Of a stretch of DNA of 64,000 nt, positions 42,589 through 51,456 are shown one piece after another. The notes under the pieces are model-generated. The model had not been told where the DNA came from, ran no database searches, and saw nothing but the letters and a program-made list of their open reading frames with translations. Origin of the DNA: an uncultured Clostridia bacterium (GTDB taxonomy: Bacteria > Bacillota > Clostridia > Oscillospirales > Acutalibacteraceae); the NCBI GenBank assembly GCA_946500295.1, contig CAMMVF010000010.1, positions 1 to 64,000 of the forward strand. The letters are read 5' to 3'. A program made the position numbers and the translations under genes. How positions within the stretch are numbered: the stretch's first letter is position 1; every line of letters begins with the position of its first letter.

Positions 42589-44838
42589 ATGAAAAAGCTC
42601 AAATCTATCATCGCTCTGCTCCTGTCCATTGCACTGGTTGCAGGAATTGCGGTGTTTGGTACCTCCGCAGTTACCACAGCTGAACAGGACAGCTCGGCGG
42701 ATTCACAGATTATAGTTCACTACTATCAGCCCTCCGGCACTCCCACGATTTACTACTGGAACAGTCTGCCGGAGAATATTGAAACTACATATCCCGGACA
42801 GGCTATGACCTCTGACGGCAACGGCTGGTATAGCTACACCTTCAACGGTGTAACTAAGATTAACATGGTATTCGTAACAAACGGTCAACAGAGCGAGGAG
42901 CTTACCCGCCAAAACACCGGTGAATACTGGTATAAGGAAGGAAAATGGACAAACTACGACCCAGACGGTCCGATTCCCGTATCAGATGTTGATCTGAGGG
43001 AGGAGTCCATCTACTTCGTAATCACAACTCGTTTTTATGATGGCGATACAGGCAATAACGTTCACTGCTGGGATGACGGCGTAGCAGGAAATCCGGACTC
43101 TGACCCTGCATGGAGAGGAGACTTCAAGGGTCTTATCGACAAGCTCGATTACATAAAGGCTCTCGGTTTCAGCGCTATCTGGATTACCCCGGTAGTTACA
43201 AACGCATCCGGGTATGACTACCACGGCTACCATGCCTTCGATTTCTCTAAAGTAGATGTCAGATATGAGAGCGATGGAGTTACATTCCAGGATCTCATTG
43301 ATGCCGCTCATGCAAAGGACATCAAAATTATTCAGGACGTTGTATGGAATCACACAGGCAACTTTGGCGAGGCCTTCCTTTGCCCCTTGTTTGACAAGGT
43401 TTATGACGATGTTCAGGACTTGGCGGACATTGAAACCTCAATGATACCCAACGAAAGACTTCTCAGCCAGTATGGTCTTTCCTCCGCCGAGGCTTATTAC
43501 GCTCAGAATCCTAATGTTCAGCATGACCAAAGACTTGCAATGATGAAGGAAGCTAATCTTGACACCAATAACTACTATCATCATGAAAAGAGCATGGGTT
43601 ATGGCAGCGTTTTGGAGACATTAGGTCAGATGGCTGGTGACTGTGTTGATATCAATACTGAAAATCCGGTTGTCGCTGATTATATCACCGACACCTACCT
43701 CGGATATGTACAACAGGGAGTTGATGCTTTCCGTCTTGATACAGAAAAGCACATCACCCGTTGGGTGCTCAACAGCGCCTATTTCCCGAAATTTACCGAA
43801 AATAATAACTTTTATATCTTCGGTGAGGTTTGTGCCAGATGGCATGATACCTTTAACGAGGGCGGTGCCTCTGACACACCGTTCTTCTACACCTGGGCTG
43901 AGACAGAAAGCAACTGGCAGAATAACTGGAGCGACACTGATGCTCAAGCCAACTATGATAACGCTATTGCTCACTGGAACGCTCACAACAACAGAGATAC
44001 AAATCTTACAAGTGATAACGCATTCTTAAAAGGTAATGAATACCATACGCCCGATTACAGTAAGGGCAACGGCACCGGAGTTATCGACTTCCCGATGCAC
44101 TGGGCGTTTATGAATGCAAGCTCTGCTTTCAATACGGCAATCTCACGCGACCAGTATTATAACGACTCCACCTGGAACGTTGTATATGTTGACTCCCATG
44201 ACTATGCTCCCGACGAGCAGCAGAAGCAGCGCTATAATCAGGGAACAGACGCTTGGGCTGAAAACCTCAGCCTGATGTTCACCTTCCGTGGAATCCCCTG
44301 CCTGTACTACGGCAGTGAGATAGAGTTCCAAAAGGGTCAAGATATTGACGTCGGTACAGGTGCAGCGCTGAGCACTACTGGACGTGCATACTTTGGCGAT
44401 CATATCGAGGGCAATGTTACTGCTACAGACTTCAGCGAATATACAGCCTCAGGCGCAGTAGCTGAAACCCTTAACTACCCGCTCGCTAAGCACATCCAGC
44501 GCTTGAATCAAATCAGACGCGCTATCCCTGCTTTACAGAAGGGTCAGTATTCACGTGAAGGCGTATCCGGCAACATGGCTTACAAGAGAGGCTACACAGA
44601 TCCTGAAACAGGAGAGAAGAGCTTCGTTTGCGTATCTGTAACTGATGCAGCAACCTTCTCAGGTATCCCCAACGGCACATATGTTGATGCTGTTACAGGA
44701 GATACTCAGAATGTAACCAACGGCACGCTCTCTATTGCTGCTTCCGGTAAGGGTAACATGAGATGCTATGTACTCTCAGGCAACGGCTACACCGGTATCA
44801 GCGGACAAATCGGTGAGGCAGGAACCTACCTTAAGTAA
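42589..44838 (+). CDS. Secreted GH13 alpha-amylase with N-terminal CBM26-like module (paralogue A)
   Basis: A 749-residue secreted amylase. Signal peptide about 1-27; starch-binding CBM26-like module about 40-128 (VHYYQPSGTPTIYYWNSLP, GNGWYSYTF); GH13 catalytic domain from about 139, with DVVWNHTG, D384 (FRLDTEKH), E413 (FGEVC) and D538 (VDSHD). A C-terminal beta-domain follows. There is no dockerin or anchor, so it is probably free in the medium or held by binding starch. AGGAGG precedes the ATG. The next gene is a close paralogue. Confidence 0.93.
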   Translation: MKKLKSIIALLLSIALVAGIAVFGTSAVTTAEQDSSADSQIIVHYYQPSGTPTIYYWNSLPENIETTYPGQAMTSDGNGWYSYTFNGVTKINMVFVTNGQQSEELTRQNTGEYWYKEGKWTNYDPDGPIPVSDVDLREESIYFVITTRFYDGDTGNNVHCWDDGVAGNPDSDPAWRGDFKGLIDKLDYIKALGFSAIWITPVVTNASGYDYHGYHAFDFSKVDVRYESDGVTFQDLIDAAHAKDIKIIQDVVWNHTGNFGEAFLCPLFDKVYDDVQDLADIETSMIPNERLLSQYGLSSAEAYYAQNPNVQHDQRLAMMKEANLDTNNYYHHEKSMGYGSVLETLGQMAGDCVDINTENPVVADYITDTYLGYVQQGVDAFRLDTEKHITRWVLNSAYFPKFTENNNFYIFGEVCARWHDTFNEGGASDTPFFYTWAETESNWQNNWSDTDAQANYDNAIAHWNAHNNRDTNLTSDNAFLKGNEYHTPDYSKGNGTGVIDFPMHWAFMNASSAFNTAISRDQYYNDSTWNVVYVDSHDYAPDEQQKQRYNQGTDAWAENLSLMFTFRGIPCLYYGSEIEFQKGQDIDVGTGAALSTTGRAYFGDHIEGNVTATDFSEYTASGAVAETLNYPLAKHIQRLNQIRRAIPALQKGQYSREGVSGNMAYKRGYTDPETGEKSFVCVSVTDAATFSGIPNGTYVDAVTGDTQNVTNGTLSIAASGKGNMRCYVLSGNGYTGISGQIGEAGTYLK

Positions 44839-44965
44839 TTGATTTTACTGAAATAATTGCGGCAGCAGATTGTGTCAGCTATATGGGCGCTTCTGCTGCC
44901 TGCTGATTATTAAAACGAATTAAGCTTACACGCATATTATTTTAAAATTAGCAGGAGGAAAAAAG

Positions 44966-47353
44966 ATGAGAAGAGCAGTTAAACTAATTTCCCTGCTTTT
45001 GGCTTTAGTGGTTATCGCTTCAGTGGCAGTTTTCGGCGCTTCAGCGGTAACAGCTGATCAGCAGGACAGCTCAGCGTCATCCGATACAGGAATTACAGTT
45101 CATTATTACCAGCCCTCCGGCGTCCCTACAATTTATTATTGGAACAGTCTTCCCACAAACCTCGAGACCGAATATCCCGGTGATGCCATGACGGCAGACG
45201 GAGACGATTGGTACTCCTATTCGTGGGATGACATAACAAAAATCAATATGGTTTTTGTTACCAATGGGGAGCAGAGCGCTGAGCTTACCCGCTCCAATCC
45301 CGGAGAATATTGGTATTATGAGGGCAAATGGACTAATTACGATCCATTTGGTCCGATTCCTGTAACTGGTGTAGATATGAGAGAAGAGACCATCTACTTC
45401 GTAATGACTACACGTTTTTATGACGGAGATACAGGCAACAACGTACACTGCTGGGATGACAGCAAAGCAGGTAACCCCGACTCCGACCCGGCATGGAGAG
45501 GAGATTTCCAGGGTCTTATTGATAAGCTTGACTACATCAAGGCGCTCGGCTTTAGTGCGATTTGGATTACGCCTGTAGTTACAAATGGTTCGGGCTACGA
45601 CTATCACGGCTACCATGCTTTTGACTTCAAAACAGTTGACGTGAGATACCAAAGCAATGGCGCTACATATCAGGATCTTATCGACGCTGTGCACGCAAAG
45701 GGTATGAAGCTCATTCAGGACGTTGTATGGCAGCATACAGGTAACTTTGGTGAAGCTACCTTCGCACCGCTGTTTGATAAGGTTTACGATGATATTCAGG
45801 ATCTTGCTGATATCGAAACCTCAATGATTCCAAACGAAACCCTTTTAAGTGAGTATGGTCTTTCAAGCGCTGAGGAATATTATGCTCAGCCGGGCAGCAC
45901 CCAGCATTATCAAAGACTTAGAATTATGAAGGATACCGACATTCAGACATCTAACTTTACTCAATTCCCCGATGGTACTCCTTATGAAAGATTTAAAGCC
46001 GGTATTGAGTCAGACAAACAGAGCTCTGATAGGGTATCTCATTCTGATAAGTACAACGCAAATAACTATTATCACAATGGTTATTGGAGGAACTACAACT
46101 GGGATGATTACGCTACACAGTATAGCCAGATTGCCGGCGACTGCGTTGACCTCAATACTGAGAATCCCGAGGTTTTGAACGAACTTGTTGACATTTACAG
46201 TCAATATATAAATATGGGAGTTGACGGCTTCCGTGTTGATACGCTGAGGCACATGTCTCGTTTGTCGCTGAATGCCCAGGTGCTTGACCCGCTCAATGCA
46301 ACCGGCGGCACAGGTTTCTATATGTTTGGCGAGGCATGTACAAGACATACAGACGTATGGTACAGAGGCATGGCAAGTGAGTCTGCTCCGTTCTATACTT
46401 GGGATGAGCCCGATGATTCATACTTGAGCAAATGGAATTACTCAGGGACTGATCCTGATACCGTTGCTGAGAATATGGATCTTACACTTGATCACTGGAT
46501 TGATAATTTCGATCCCGCAGAGCAGCCGACAAGTGATAACGCATTTTTAAATGGTAACGAGTATCACGAACCTGATTACAGTCAAAATTCAGGTATGGGT
46601 GTAATTGACTTCCCGATGCACTGGAACTTTGGTAATGTTGAGAGCGCTTTCGGCGTTGCTAAATCCGGCGATAAGTATTACAATGATGCAACATGGAATG
46701 TTGTATATGTTGATTCTCATGACTACGGTCCGGGAACCAGCAGCAGATTTGACGGAGGAACAGACGCTTGGGCAGAGAATCTTTCGTTTATGTTTACATT
46801 CCGTGGAATTCCTTGCTTGTATTATGGAAGTGAGGTTGAGTTCCAGAAGGGTGTAATTATGGACGTAGGTCCGCAAGAGCCGCTTAGCACCACCGGTCGC
46901 GCATACTTCGGCGATTATCTTGAAGGCAGTGTAACAGCTACTGATTTCAGTGAATATACAGCTTCAGGTACAGTAGCCGAAACCCTTAACTACCCGCTTG
47001 CTAAGCACATCCAGCGTTTGAATCAAATCAGACGTGCTATCCCGGCACTTCAGAAGGGACAGTATTCAACTGAGAATGTATCCGGCAGATTGGCTTACAA
47101 GAGAGGCTACACTGATTCCGAAACAGGCGAGAAGAGCTTTGTTTGTGTATCTGTAACTGATGCAGCAACATTTACAAGTATCCCCAACGGCACATATATT
47201 GACGCTGTTACAGGCGATACTAAAGTTGTAACAAACGGTACTCTCTCTATCGAAGCTTCCGGTAAGGGTAATATGAGATGTTATGTACTCTCAGACAACG
47301 GTTACACCGGAATCGACGGTCAAATCGGAGAGGCAGGCACATACCTCAAATAA
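44966..47353 (+). CDS. Secreted GH13 alpha-amylase with N-terminal CBM26-like module (paralogue B)
   Basis: A 795-residue paralogue of the preceding amylase with the same order: signal peptide, CBM26-like module, GH13 domain with D425 (FRVDTLRH), E456 (FGEAC) and D586 (VDSHD), and C-terminal domain. It differs by about 46 extra residues around 315-370 (PYERFKAGIESDKQSSD). N-terminal and C-terminal parts are almost identical to paralogue A, the middle less so. GCAGGAGG precedes the ATG. The 127-bp gap contains no clear promoter; a strong terminator follows. Confidence 0.93.
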   Translation: MRRAVKLISLLLALVVIASVAVFGASAVTADQQDSSASSDTGITVHYYQPSGVPTIYYWNSLPTNLETEYPGDAMTADGDDWYSYSWDDITKINMVFVTNGEQSAELTRSNPGEYWYYEGKWTNYDPFGPIPVTGVDMREETIYFVMTTRFYDGDTGNNVHCWDDSKAGNPDSDPAWRGDFQGLIDKLDYIKALGFSAIWITPVVTNGSGYDYHGYHAFDFKTVDVRYQSNGATYQDLIDAVHAKGMKLIQDVVWQHTGNFGEATFAPLFDKVYDDIQDLADIETSMIPNETLLSEYGLSSAEEYYAQPGSTQHYQRLRIMKDTDIQTSNFTQFPDGTPYERFKAGIESDKQSSDRVSHSDKYNANNYYHNGYWRNYNWDDYATQYSQIAGDCVDLNTENPEVLNELVDIYSQYINMGVDGFRVDTLRHMSRLSLNAQVLDPLNATGGTGFYMFGEACTRHTDVWYRGMASESAPFYTWDEPDDSYLSKWNYSGTDPDTVAENMDLTLDHWIDNFDPAEQPTSDNAFLNGNEYHEPDYSQNSGMGVIDFPMHWNFGNVESAFGVAKSGDKYYNDATWNVVYVDSHDYGPGTSSRFDGGTDAWAENLSFMFTFRGIPCLYYGSEVEFQKGVIMDVGPQEPLSTTGRAYFGDYLEGSVTATDFSEYTASGTVAETLNYPLAKHIQRLNQIRRAIPALQKGQYSTENVSGRLAYKRGYTDSETGEKSFVCVSVTDAATFTSIPNGTYIDAVTGDTKVVTNGTLSIEASGKGNMRCYVLSDNGYTGIDGQIGEAGTYLK

Positions 47354-47380
47354 GCTCGACTTAGAATAAAGCTAAAATGA

Positions 47381-47417
47381 AGAATCCCTCGCTCACAATG
47401 GGCGAGGGATTCTTTAA
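47381..47417 (+). terminator. Rho-independent terminator after the tandem amylases
   Basis: Perfect 12-bp stem AGAATCCCTCGC/GCGAGGGATTCT with a 9-nt loop, then TT. Confidence 0.88.
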
Positions 47418-47450
47418 ATAAAATATGTAGCGAGCGCAAACTCGCTCGCT

Positions 47451-47675
47451 TTACTGAACGCTGTGGCTGGGGTGAGAGTTCGCAGCTTCGGTGTCACGAA
47501 ATAGAAGAGAAATACACCAAATGGCCGAGAGAGCAACAATAGTGTAAATAATGCGACTTACAATTCCGCTTTGACCTCCGCAAATCCAGGCTACCAGGTC
47601 AAATTGAAAAATACCAATAGCTCCCCAGTTGAGTCCGCCGATAATTAACAGTGTCAGACAAATTTTGTCCAGCAA
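47451..47675 (-). CDS. DUF378 small membrane protein
   Basis: A 74-residue protein with two membrane segments. LLIIGGLNWGAIGIFQFDLV is the DUF378 signature. Function unknown. The start is TTG 47675, about 7 nt after AAAGGAGGAG. It stands alone, convergent with the amylases. Confidence 0.82.
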   Translation of the reverse strand: MLDKICLTLLIIGGLNWGAIGIFQFDLVAWICGGQSGIVSRIIYTIVALSAIWCISLLFRDTEAANSHPSHSVQ

Positions 47676-47795
47676 AAAAACTCCTCCTTTTGAGTGTAGT
47701 TTTATCCGACCGGGTGCGCCTATTGAGACTCCCTGTCGGTGACAAAACTATTGTTGTCAAATAGGAGGAAATATATACAAAATATTAAAATAAAT

Positions 47796-48176
47796 TTATA
47801 CGACTAAAAAGCCCACAATGAATAATATTGCCGATATGACAATCATTGCGGTTGCAAAGGTACGAATCATGAAAATTGAACACTTAATCTTGTATTTATG
47901 TATGATGTTTTCAGGAGCAAAGGGGAATATGAGGTATAGTATGCCGAGTAACAGCAGCATCGCTGCACAGACGATAAAACCATCTTTAGCATTGAAAATA
48001 ACACCGCACAGTCCACCGACGATAATCCCGAAAAAGGCTATAATGTTTACGACAGATACTATTTTTTCTGAGCGCTTTCCTTTATTGAAAAATATTTGTG
48101 CTTTTTTTTCGCAGTCATCACAGCAGTATTGCCTGCTGTAATCAATTTCTTTAGCACAATAATCGCATTGTTTCAT
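47796..48176 (-). CDS. Membrane protein with N-terminal zinc ribbon
   Basis: 126 residues: an N-terminal zinc-binding segment C4-DYC7 ... C18-C19-DDC22, then about three membrane segments. I do not recognise the family. A good upstream AAGGAAATG motif supports the ATG. No operon partner. Confidence 0.65.
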   Translation of the reverse strand: MKQCDYCAKEIDYSRQYCCDDCEKKAQIFFNKGKRSEKIVSVVNIIAFFGIIVGGLCGVIFNAKDGFIVCAAMLLLLGILYLIFPFAPENIIHKYKIKCSIFMIRTFATAMIVISAILFIVGFLVV

Positions 48177-48375
48177 TTAATCATTTCCTTAAAATATACT
48201 AATCCAATTCTATACCAAATCTCCTTAATTTTCAACAAGAAAAATATAAATTAAATATGAACTGCTTCAAGCTCATAACAAAGTTATATGAATTAATATC
48301 TTTTAATTATCGACAAAAAATCTAAAATATGAGAAAATGAGTAAGATTTCATTTTTAAAGGGTGATGGTCGTATT

Positions 48376-49392
48376 ATGAAGTTTAAATCTCAAATAAAAA
48401 AAATATCTGCTTTGTTTTTGGCAGTGACAGTTTTAACTTCAATCGCTTCATGTGAAGGGGAACAGAAAAAATATGAATCAGAGCTTTATGCTATGAATAC
48501 CGTAATTAATCTTACCTGCTACGGGTCTGATGCGACTGCGCAGGTAAGTACGGAACTGAACAGACTGGAGTCTTTGTTTTCAGTTACAAGAGAAAACAGC
48601 GATATATGGCGGATAAATTCCTCTCAGGGCTGCAGCATCGAAATAAGCGACGAGACGGCTGAAGTGCTTAATATAGCTGAAGAAATATATAACGATACCG
48701 ACACAGCCTTCGACCCAAGTATTTATCCCGTTGTTCGTCTCTGGGGATTTACTACTGACAGCTTTTCGGTTCCATCAAAAGCAGATATTCAAAACGCATT
48801 GAAGTTGGTTGACTATTCCAAAGTCAAGATAGAGGGCAACACCGTGACCTCGCCTCAGGGTGCAATGCTGGATCTCGGCGGTATAGCCAAAGGGTATGCC
48901 GGTAGGATTTGCAGGGACTTACTTAAGGCTAATGGAGTAGATGCCGCAGTGCTTTCACTAGGTGGCAATGTTCAGACGGTAGGGAAGAATCCAAACGGCG
49001 GTAAGTGGAAAATAGCACTCCGAAATCCTGACGGAGGGCAGTATCTTTGTAATATATTGGTGGATGAGTGCGCTGTTGTAACCTCCGGTGGATATGAGAG
49101 ATATTTTGAAAGCGACGGAAAGAGATATCACCATATTATCGACCCGGCTACTGGATATCCCGCCGACAGTGAGTTTAAGTCGGTTACTGTAATAGCACAG
49201 GACGGCGCTGTTGCAGACGCTTTATCAACTGCCTTTTATATCGGAGGACTTCAACTTGTTAAAGAATATCTGTCTTCTCATTCGGGGATTGAGGTAATAC
49301 TATATACTAATGACAATGAGCTTATTGTCAGCAAAGATATAAGCTCGTCGCTTGAGTTCAATGGTGCAATTAAAGAAGCACAAACCATTTAG
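48376..49392 (+). CDS. apbE: FAD:protein FMN transferase (lipoprotein)
   Basis: A 338-residue ApbE-family lipoprotein with lipobox SIASC (C26). Signatures are LYAMNTVINL, LDLGGIAKGYAG, ALRNPDGG and HHIIDPATGYPAD. ApbE covalently attaches FMN to extracytoplasmic electron-transfer proteins such as Rnf/Nqr subunits. No flavoprotein target lies in the window. I chose ATG 48376 because it begins the signal peptide directly (MKFKSQIKKISALF); ATG 48337 would add 13 non-typical residues. Confidence 0.92.
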   Translation: MKFKSQIKKISALFLAVTVLTSIASCEGEQKKYESELYAMNTVINLTCYGSDATAQVSTELNRLESLFSVTRENSDIWRINSSQGCSIEISDETAEVLNIAEEIYNDTDTAFDPSIYPVVRLWGFTTDSFSVPSKADIQNALKLVDYSKVKIEGNTVTSPQGAMLDLGGIAKGYAGRICRDLLKANGVDAAVLSLGGNVQTVGKNPNGGKWKIALRNPDGGQYLCNILVDECAVVTSGGYERYFESDGKRYHHIIDPATGYPADSEFKSVTVIAQDGAVADALSTAFYIGGLQLVKEYLSSHSGIEVILYTNDNELIVSKDISSSLEFNGAIKEAQTI

Positions 49393-49535
49393 CTTTATTG
49401 CTTTCTCAATTAACAAATTATTAATTGAAATCTAAATAGACTGAATATATAATTATATTAAACAGGATACCCTGCCGCAGTTATCTGCCGGGCGGTATGA
49501 AATCTAAGTATTATGTCTAAACGGAGGAATATTTT

Positions 49536-50234
49536 GTGAAGGTAAAAGCTGCTTCTAGGACTGTGAGGTCAATTATGTTGTCGTTTGCCACTGTAGTTCT
49601 GAGCTGCGTCTTTGGGATGTCAGCAGTGGCTGCTGAATCCGGTGGCTGCACTGTTAACGATGTAGAGCTTAACCAGGGCGATATATTTACCTACACTCTA
49701 AATATTACCGAGCCGGAAGATAAAATTTCCGAGATTAACGTCTCTATTTTCTATGACCCCTATTGTCTCAAGATAATCCCGGACAAAATAAGCATACCGG
49801 TGTTTACAAGCGCAAGGTGCAGCTATGAGTTTGACGGAGAGATTCGCTTTAATGCCGTAAATACAACGAATGGCTATGATTTGACGCAGGGAGGTACGGC
49901 AATAGAGGTTCCGTTTGAAATCCTCGACGGAGTTAAGGACACTAATATAACCTTTACTATCAGTGAGATTTATGGGTTAGAAAACGATACGTCGCTTACT
50001 GATTATGATACCAATGTAACTATAGAGCTTGGCGAACCTGATAAGGTAGTTAATCCCCCAAATATTGCTGAGCTGGAATCGGAGATCTCACAGCAGGAAT
50101 CCTTACGAGAACAGCGGTCGAGCAATGAGTTTTTGACGTGGACTGTAATATGTGTAGTTATAGGAGTGATAGCTCTTGCGGTAGTAGCTGTATTACTTTT
50201 AAAATTAAATAAAAGAAGGCAATTTTTGAGTTGA
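49536..50234 (+). CDS. Membrane-anchored protein with cohesin-like domain
   Basis: A 232-residue secreted protein: signal peptide about 1-33, one cohesin-like beta domain about 36-165 (LNQGDIFTYTLNITEP, ISEINVSIFYDPYCLKIIP, GYDLTQGG, ITFTISEIYGLE), a polar stalk with ESEISQQESLREQ, and a C-terminal membrane segment about 202-224 with a KLNKRRQ tail. The domain pattern (GD start, YDP..L, late aliphatic strand) matches type I cohesins at low similarity. It could anchor dockerin enzymes at the membrane. The start is GTG 49536 after CGGAGGA. It is paralogous to the next gene. Confidence 0.75.
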   Translation: MKVKAASRTVRSIMLSFATVVLSCVFGMSAVAAESGGCTVNDVELNQGDIFTYTLNITEPEDKISEINVSIFYDPYCLKIIPDKISIPVFTSARCSYEFDGEIRFNAVNTTNGYDLTQGGTAIEVPFEILDGVKDTNITFTISEIYGLENDTSLTDYDTNVTIELGEPDKVVNPPNIAELESEISQQESLREQRSSNEFLTWTVICVVIGVIALAVVAVLLLKLNKRRQFLS

Positions 50235-50341
50235 TTACAGTTTGTTACCCTTGGTTTTCCTTTGTAACTCTTTTTTAATATGTGCAAAAATTACAGATTA
50301 TCAATATTAACACTATTGATTACTGACAAATATTAAAGATA

Positions 50342-50378
50342 CACCCGAAATCTATTGAAGATTTCGGGTGCTTGTTGT
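50342..50378 (+). terminator. Hairpin terminator between the two cohesin-like genes
   Basis: Perfect stem CACCCGAAATCT/AGATTTCGGGTG with a 5-nt loop and a weak T-rich tail. Confidence 0.68.
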
Positions 50379-50396
50379 ATAATTAACTTAAGCTTT

Positions 50397-50405
50397 TGCT
50401 ATAAT
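50397..50405 (+). promoter_or_regulatory. Extended -10 promoter element
   Basis: TGCTATAAT at 50397-50405, 31 bp before the ATG of the sortase-anchored cohesin-like gene. No clear -35 hexamer is seen, so this is the extended -10 type. Confidence 0.5.
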
Positions 50406-50436
50406 TTTTTTTAAATACGAGGAGGATTTACAAGCG

Positions 50437-51375
50437 ATGTTTAAGTCACACAGCAAAGCAGTTGCTATTGTGCTGGCACTCGTACTCACTATCTCAATGT
50501 GCTGCATGTCAGTAACAGCTGCTAACGAAGCTACCCCTACCGACACACAAACGATTACAGTTCAACAGGGTGATGTCATTGAGTACTCTGTATACATGAC
50601 GGTTCCTGAGGAGTTTATTGGTGTTCAGTTCGCTATTGATTATGGTAGCAATCTTGAGCTTTCAAGCGACTTCCAGTCAGCGTCTGCGTCAGATCTTGTG
50701 AAGATGCTTATGCCTACATTCACTAGTGGCAGCACCATGGCTAACCCGAGTCCTGTTGGTTACCCAAACCAGATTTGGGGAAGCAACATTGATGTGTCAG
50801 GCGGATATGATTTTACAGATAGCGGGCTTCTCGCTACTGTTACTTTGGTAGCCAAGGAATCAGGTACTGCTAATATTACAGCAAGTGTATCTGAGATTTA
50901 TAATTATGACTTAGATGCACTTATGTCTGTAACTACTCTTAATGGTGAGGCTGAGGTTGTTTCATCTTCTGATCCTACAGAAGCTCCGACAGACGAGCCC
51001 ACAGAAGCTCCGACAGACGAGCCCACAGAAGCTCCGACAGACGAGCCTACAGAGGCACCGACAGACGAGCCTACAGAGGCACCGACAGATGAGCCCACAG
51101 AGGCGCCGACAGACGACTCAACAGAGGCGCCGACAGACGACTCAACAGAAGCTCCGACAGACGACTCAACAGATGCAACTAACGCAACAGGAGCAACATC
51201 TTCCAGCGGATCTAATACAACCGGCGGTGGTTCTTCAACTACAACCGGTGGTGGTTCTTCAACAGCAACAGGTAAGGTCGCTACCGGCGATTCAACCTCA
51301 GTTGCAGCGCTGCTGGTAGTATTGATGGCAGCAGCCGGAGTTGTTGTTTTGGCTCGCAAGAGAGTTAAAGATTAA
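50437..51375 (+). CDS. Cell-wall-anchored protein with cohesin-like domain and TEAPTDEP repeats
   Basis: A 312-residue secreted protein: signal peptide about 1-29; cohesin-like domain about 33-175 (VQQGDVIEYSVYMTVPEEF, GVQFAIDYGSNLELS, GYDFTDSGLLATVTLVAK, ASVSEIYNYD); eight tandem 8-residue repeats at 181-244 (five TEAPTDEP, three TEAPTDDS); a Ser/Gly/Thr linker; then ATGD, a hydrophobic stretch and RKRVKD, a sortase-type sorting signal with a non-LPXTG motif. The repeats act as a stalk through the wall. It may be a scaffoldin-like anchor for dockerin proteins. No sortase gene is in the window. GAGGAGG precedes the ATG. Confidence 0.8.
   Translation: MFKSHSKAVAIVLALVLTISMCCMSVTAANEATPTDTQTITVQQGDVIEYSVYMTVPEEFIGVQFAIDYGSNLELSSDFQSASASDLVKMLMPTFTSGSTMANPSPVGYPNQIWGSNIDVSGGYDFTDSGLLATVTLVAKESGTANITASVSEIYNYDLDALMSVTTLNGEAEVVSSSDPTEAPTDEPTEAPTDEPTEAPTDEPTEAPTDEPTEAPTDEPTEAPTDDSTEAPTDDSTEAPTDDSTDATNATGATSSSGSNTTGGGSSTTTGGGSSTATGKVATGDSTSVAALLVVLMAAAGVVVLARKRVKD
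50977..51168 (+). repeat. Tandem 24-bp coding repeat, eight units
   Basis: Eight in-frame 24-bp units encode TEAPTDEP (five) and TEAPTDDS (three). Unit drift is mostly at synonymous third positions. Such arrays expand and contract by slippage, changing stalk length. Confidence 0.93.
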
Positions 51376-51411
51376 GTTTTTCTGTTTTAATCTGAGTTTA
51401 TGATTGAACAG

Positions 51412-51444
51412 AGGGGTTTCCTTCGGGAAACCCCTTAAATTTTT
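51412..51444 (+). terminator. Terminator after the sortase-anchored cohesin-like gene
   Basis: Stem AGGGGTTTC/GAAACCCCT with a short CTTCG-type loop, then TTAAATTTTT. Confidence 0.8.
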
Positions 51445-51456
51445 GGTGGTGATTAA

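Noticed and set aside
45077..45736. A 219-codon minus-strand frame
   Set aside because: Antisense to the second amylase; its counterpart in the first amylase is broken, so it is not conserved.
50977..51168. Regular direct repeats that could suggest CRISPR
   Set aside because: Units are contiguous with no spacers and lie in frame in a surface-protein gene; no cas gene is nearby.
50904..51359. A 151-codon minus-strand frame rich in Val/Gly/Ser
   Set aside because: Antisense of the TEAPTDEP repeats, kept open only by repeat periodicity.
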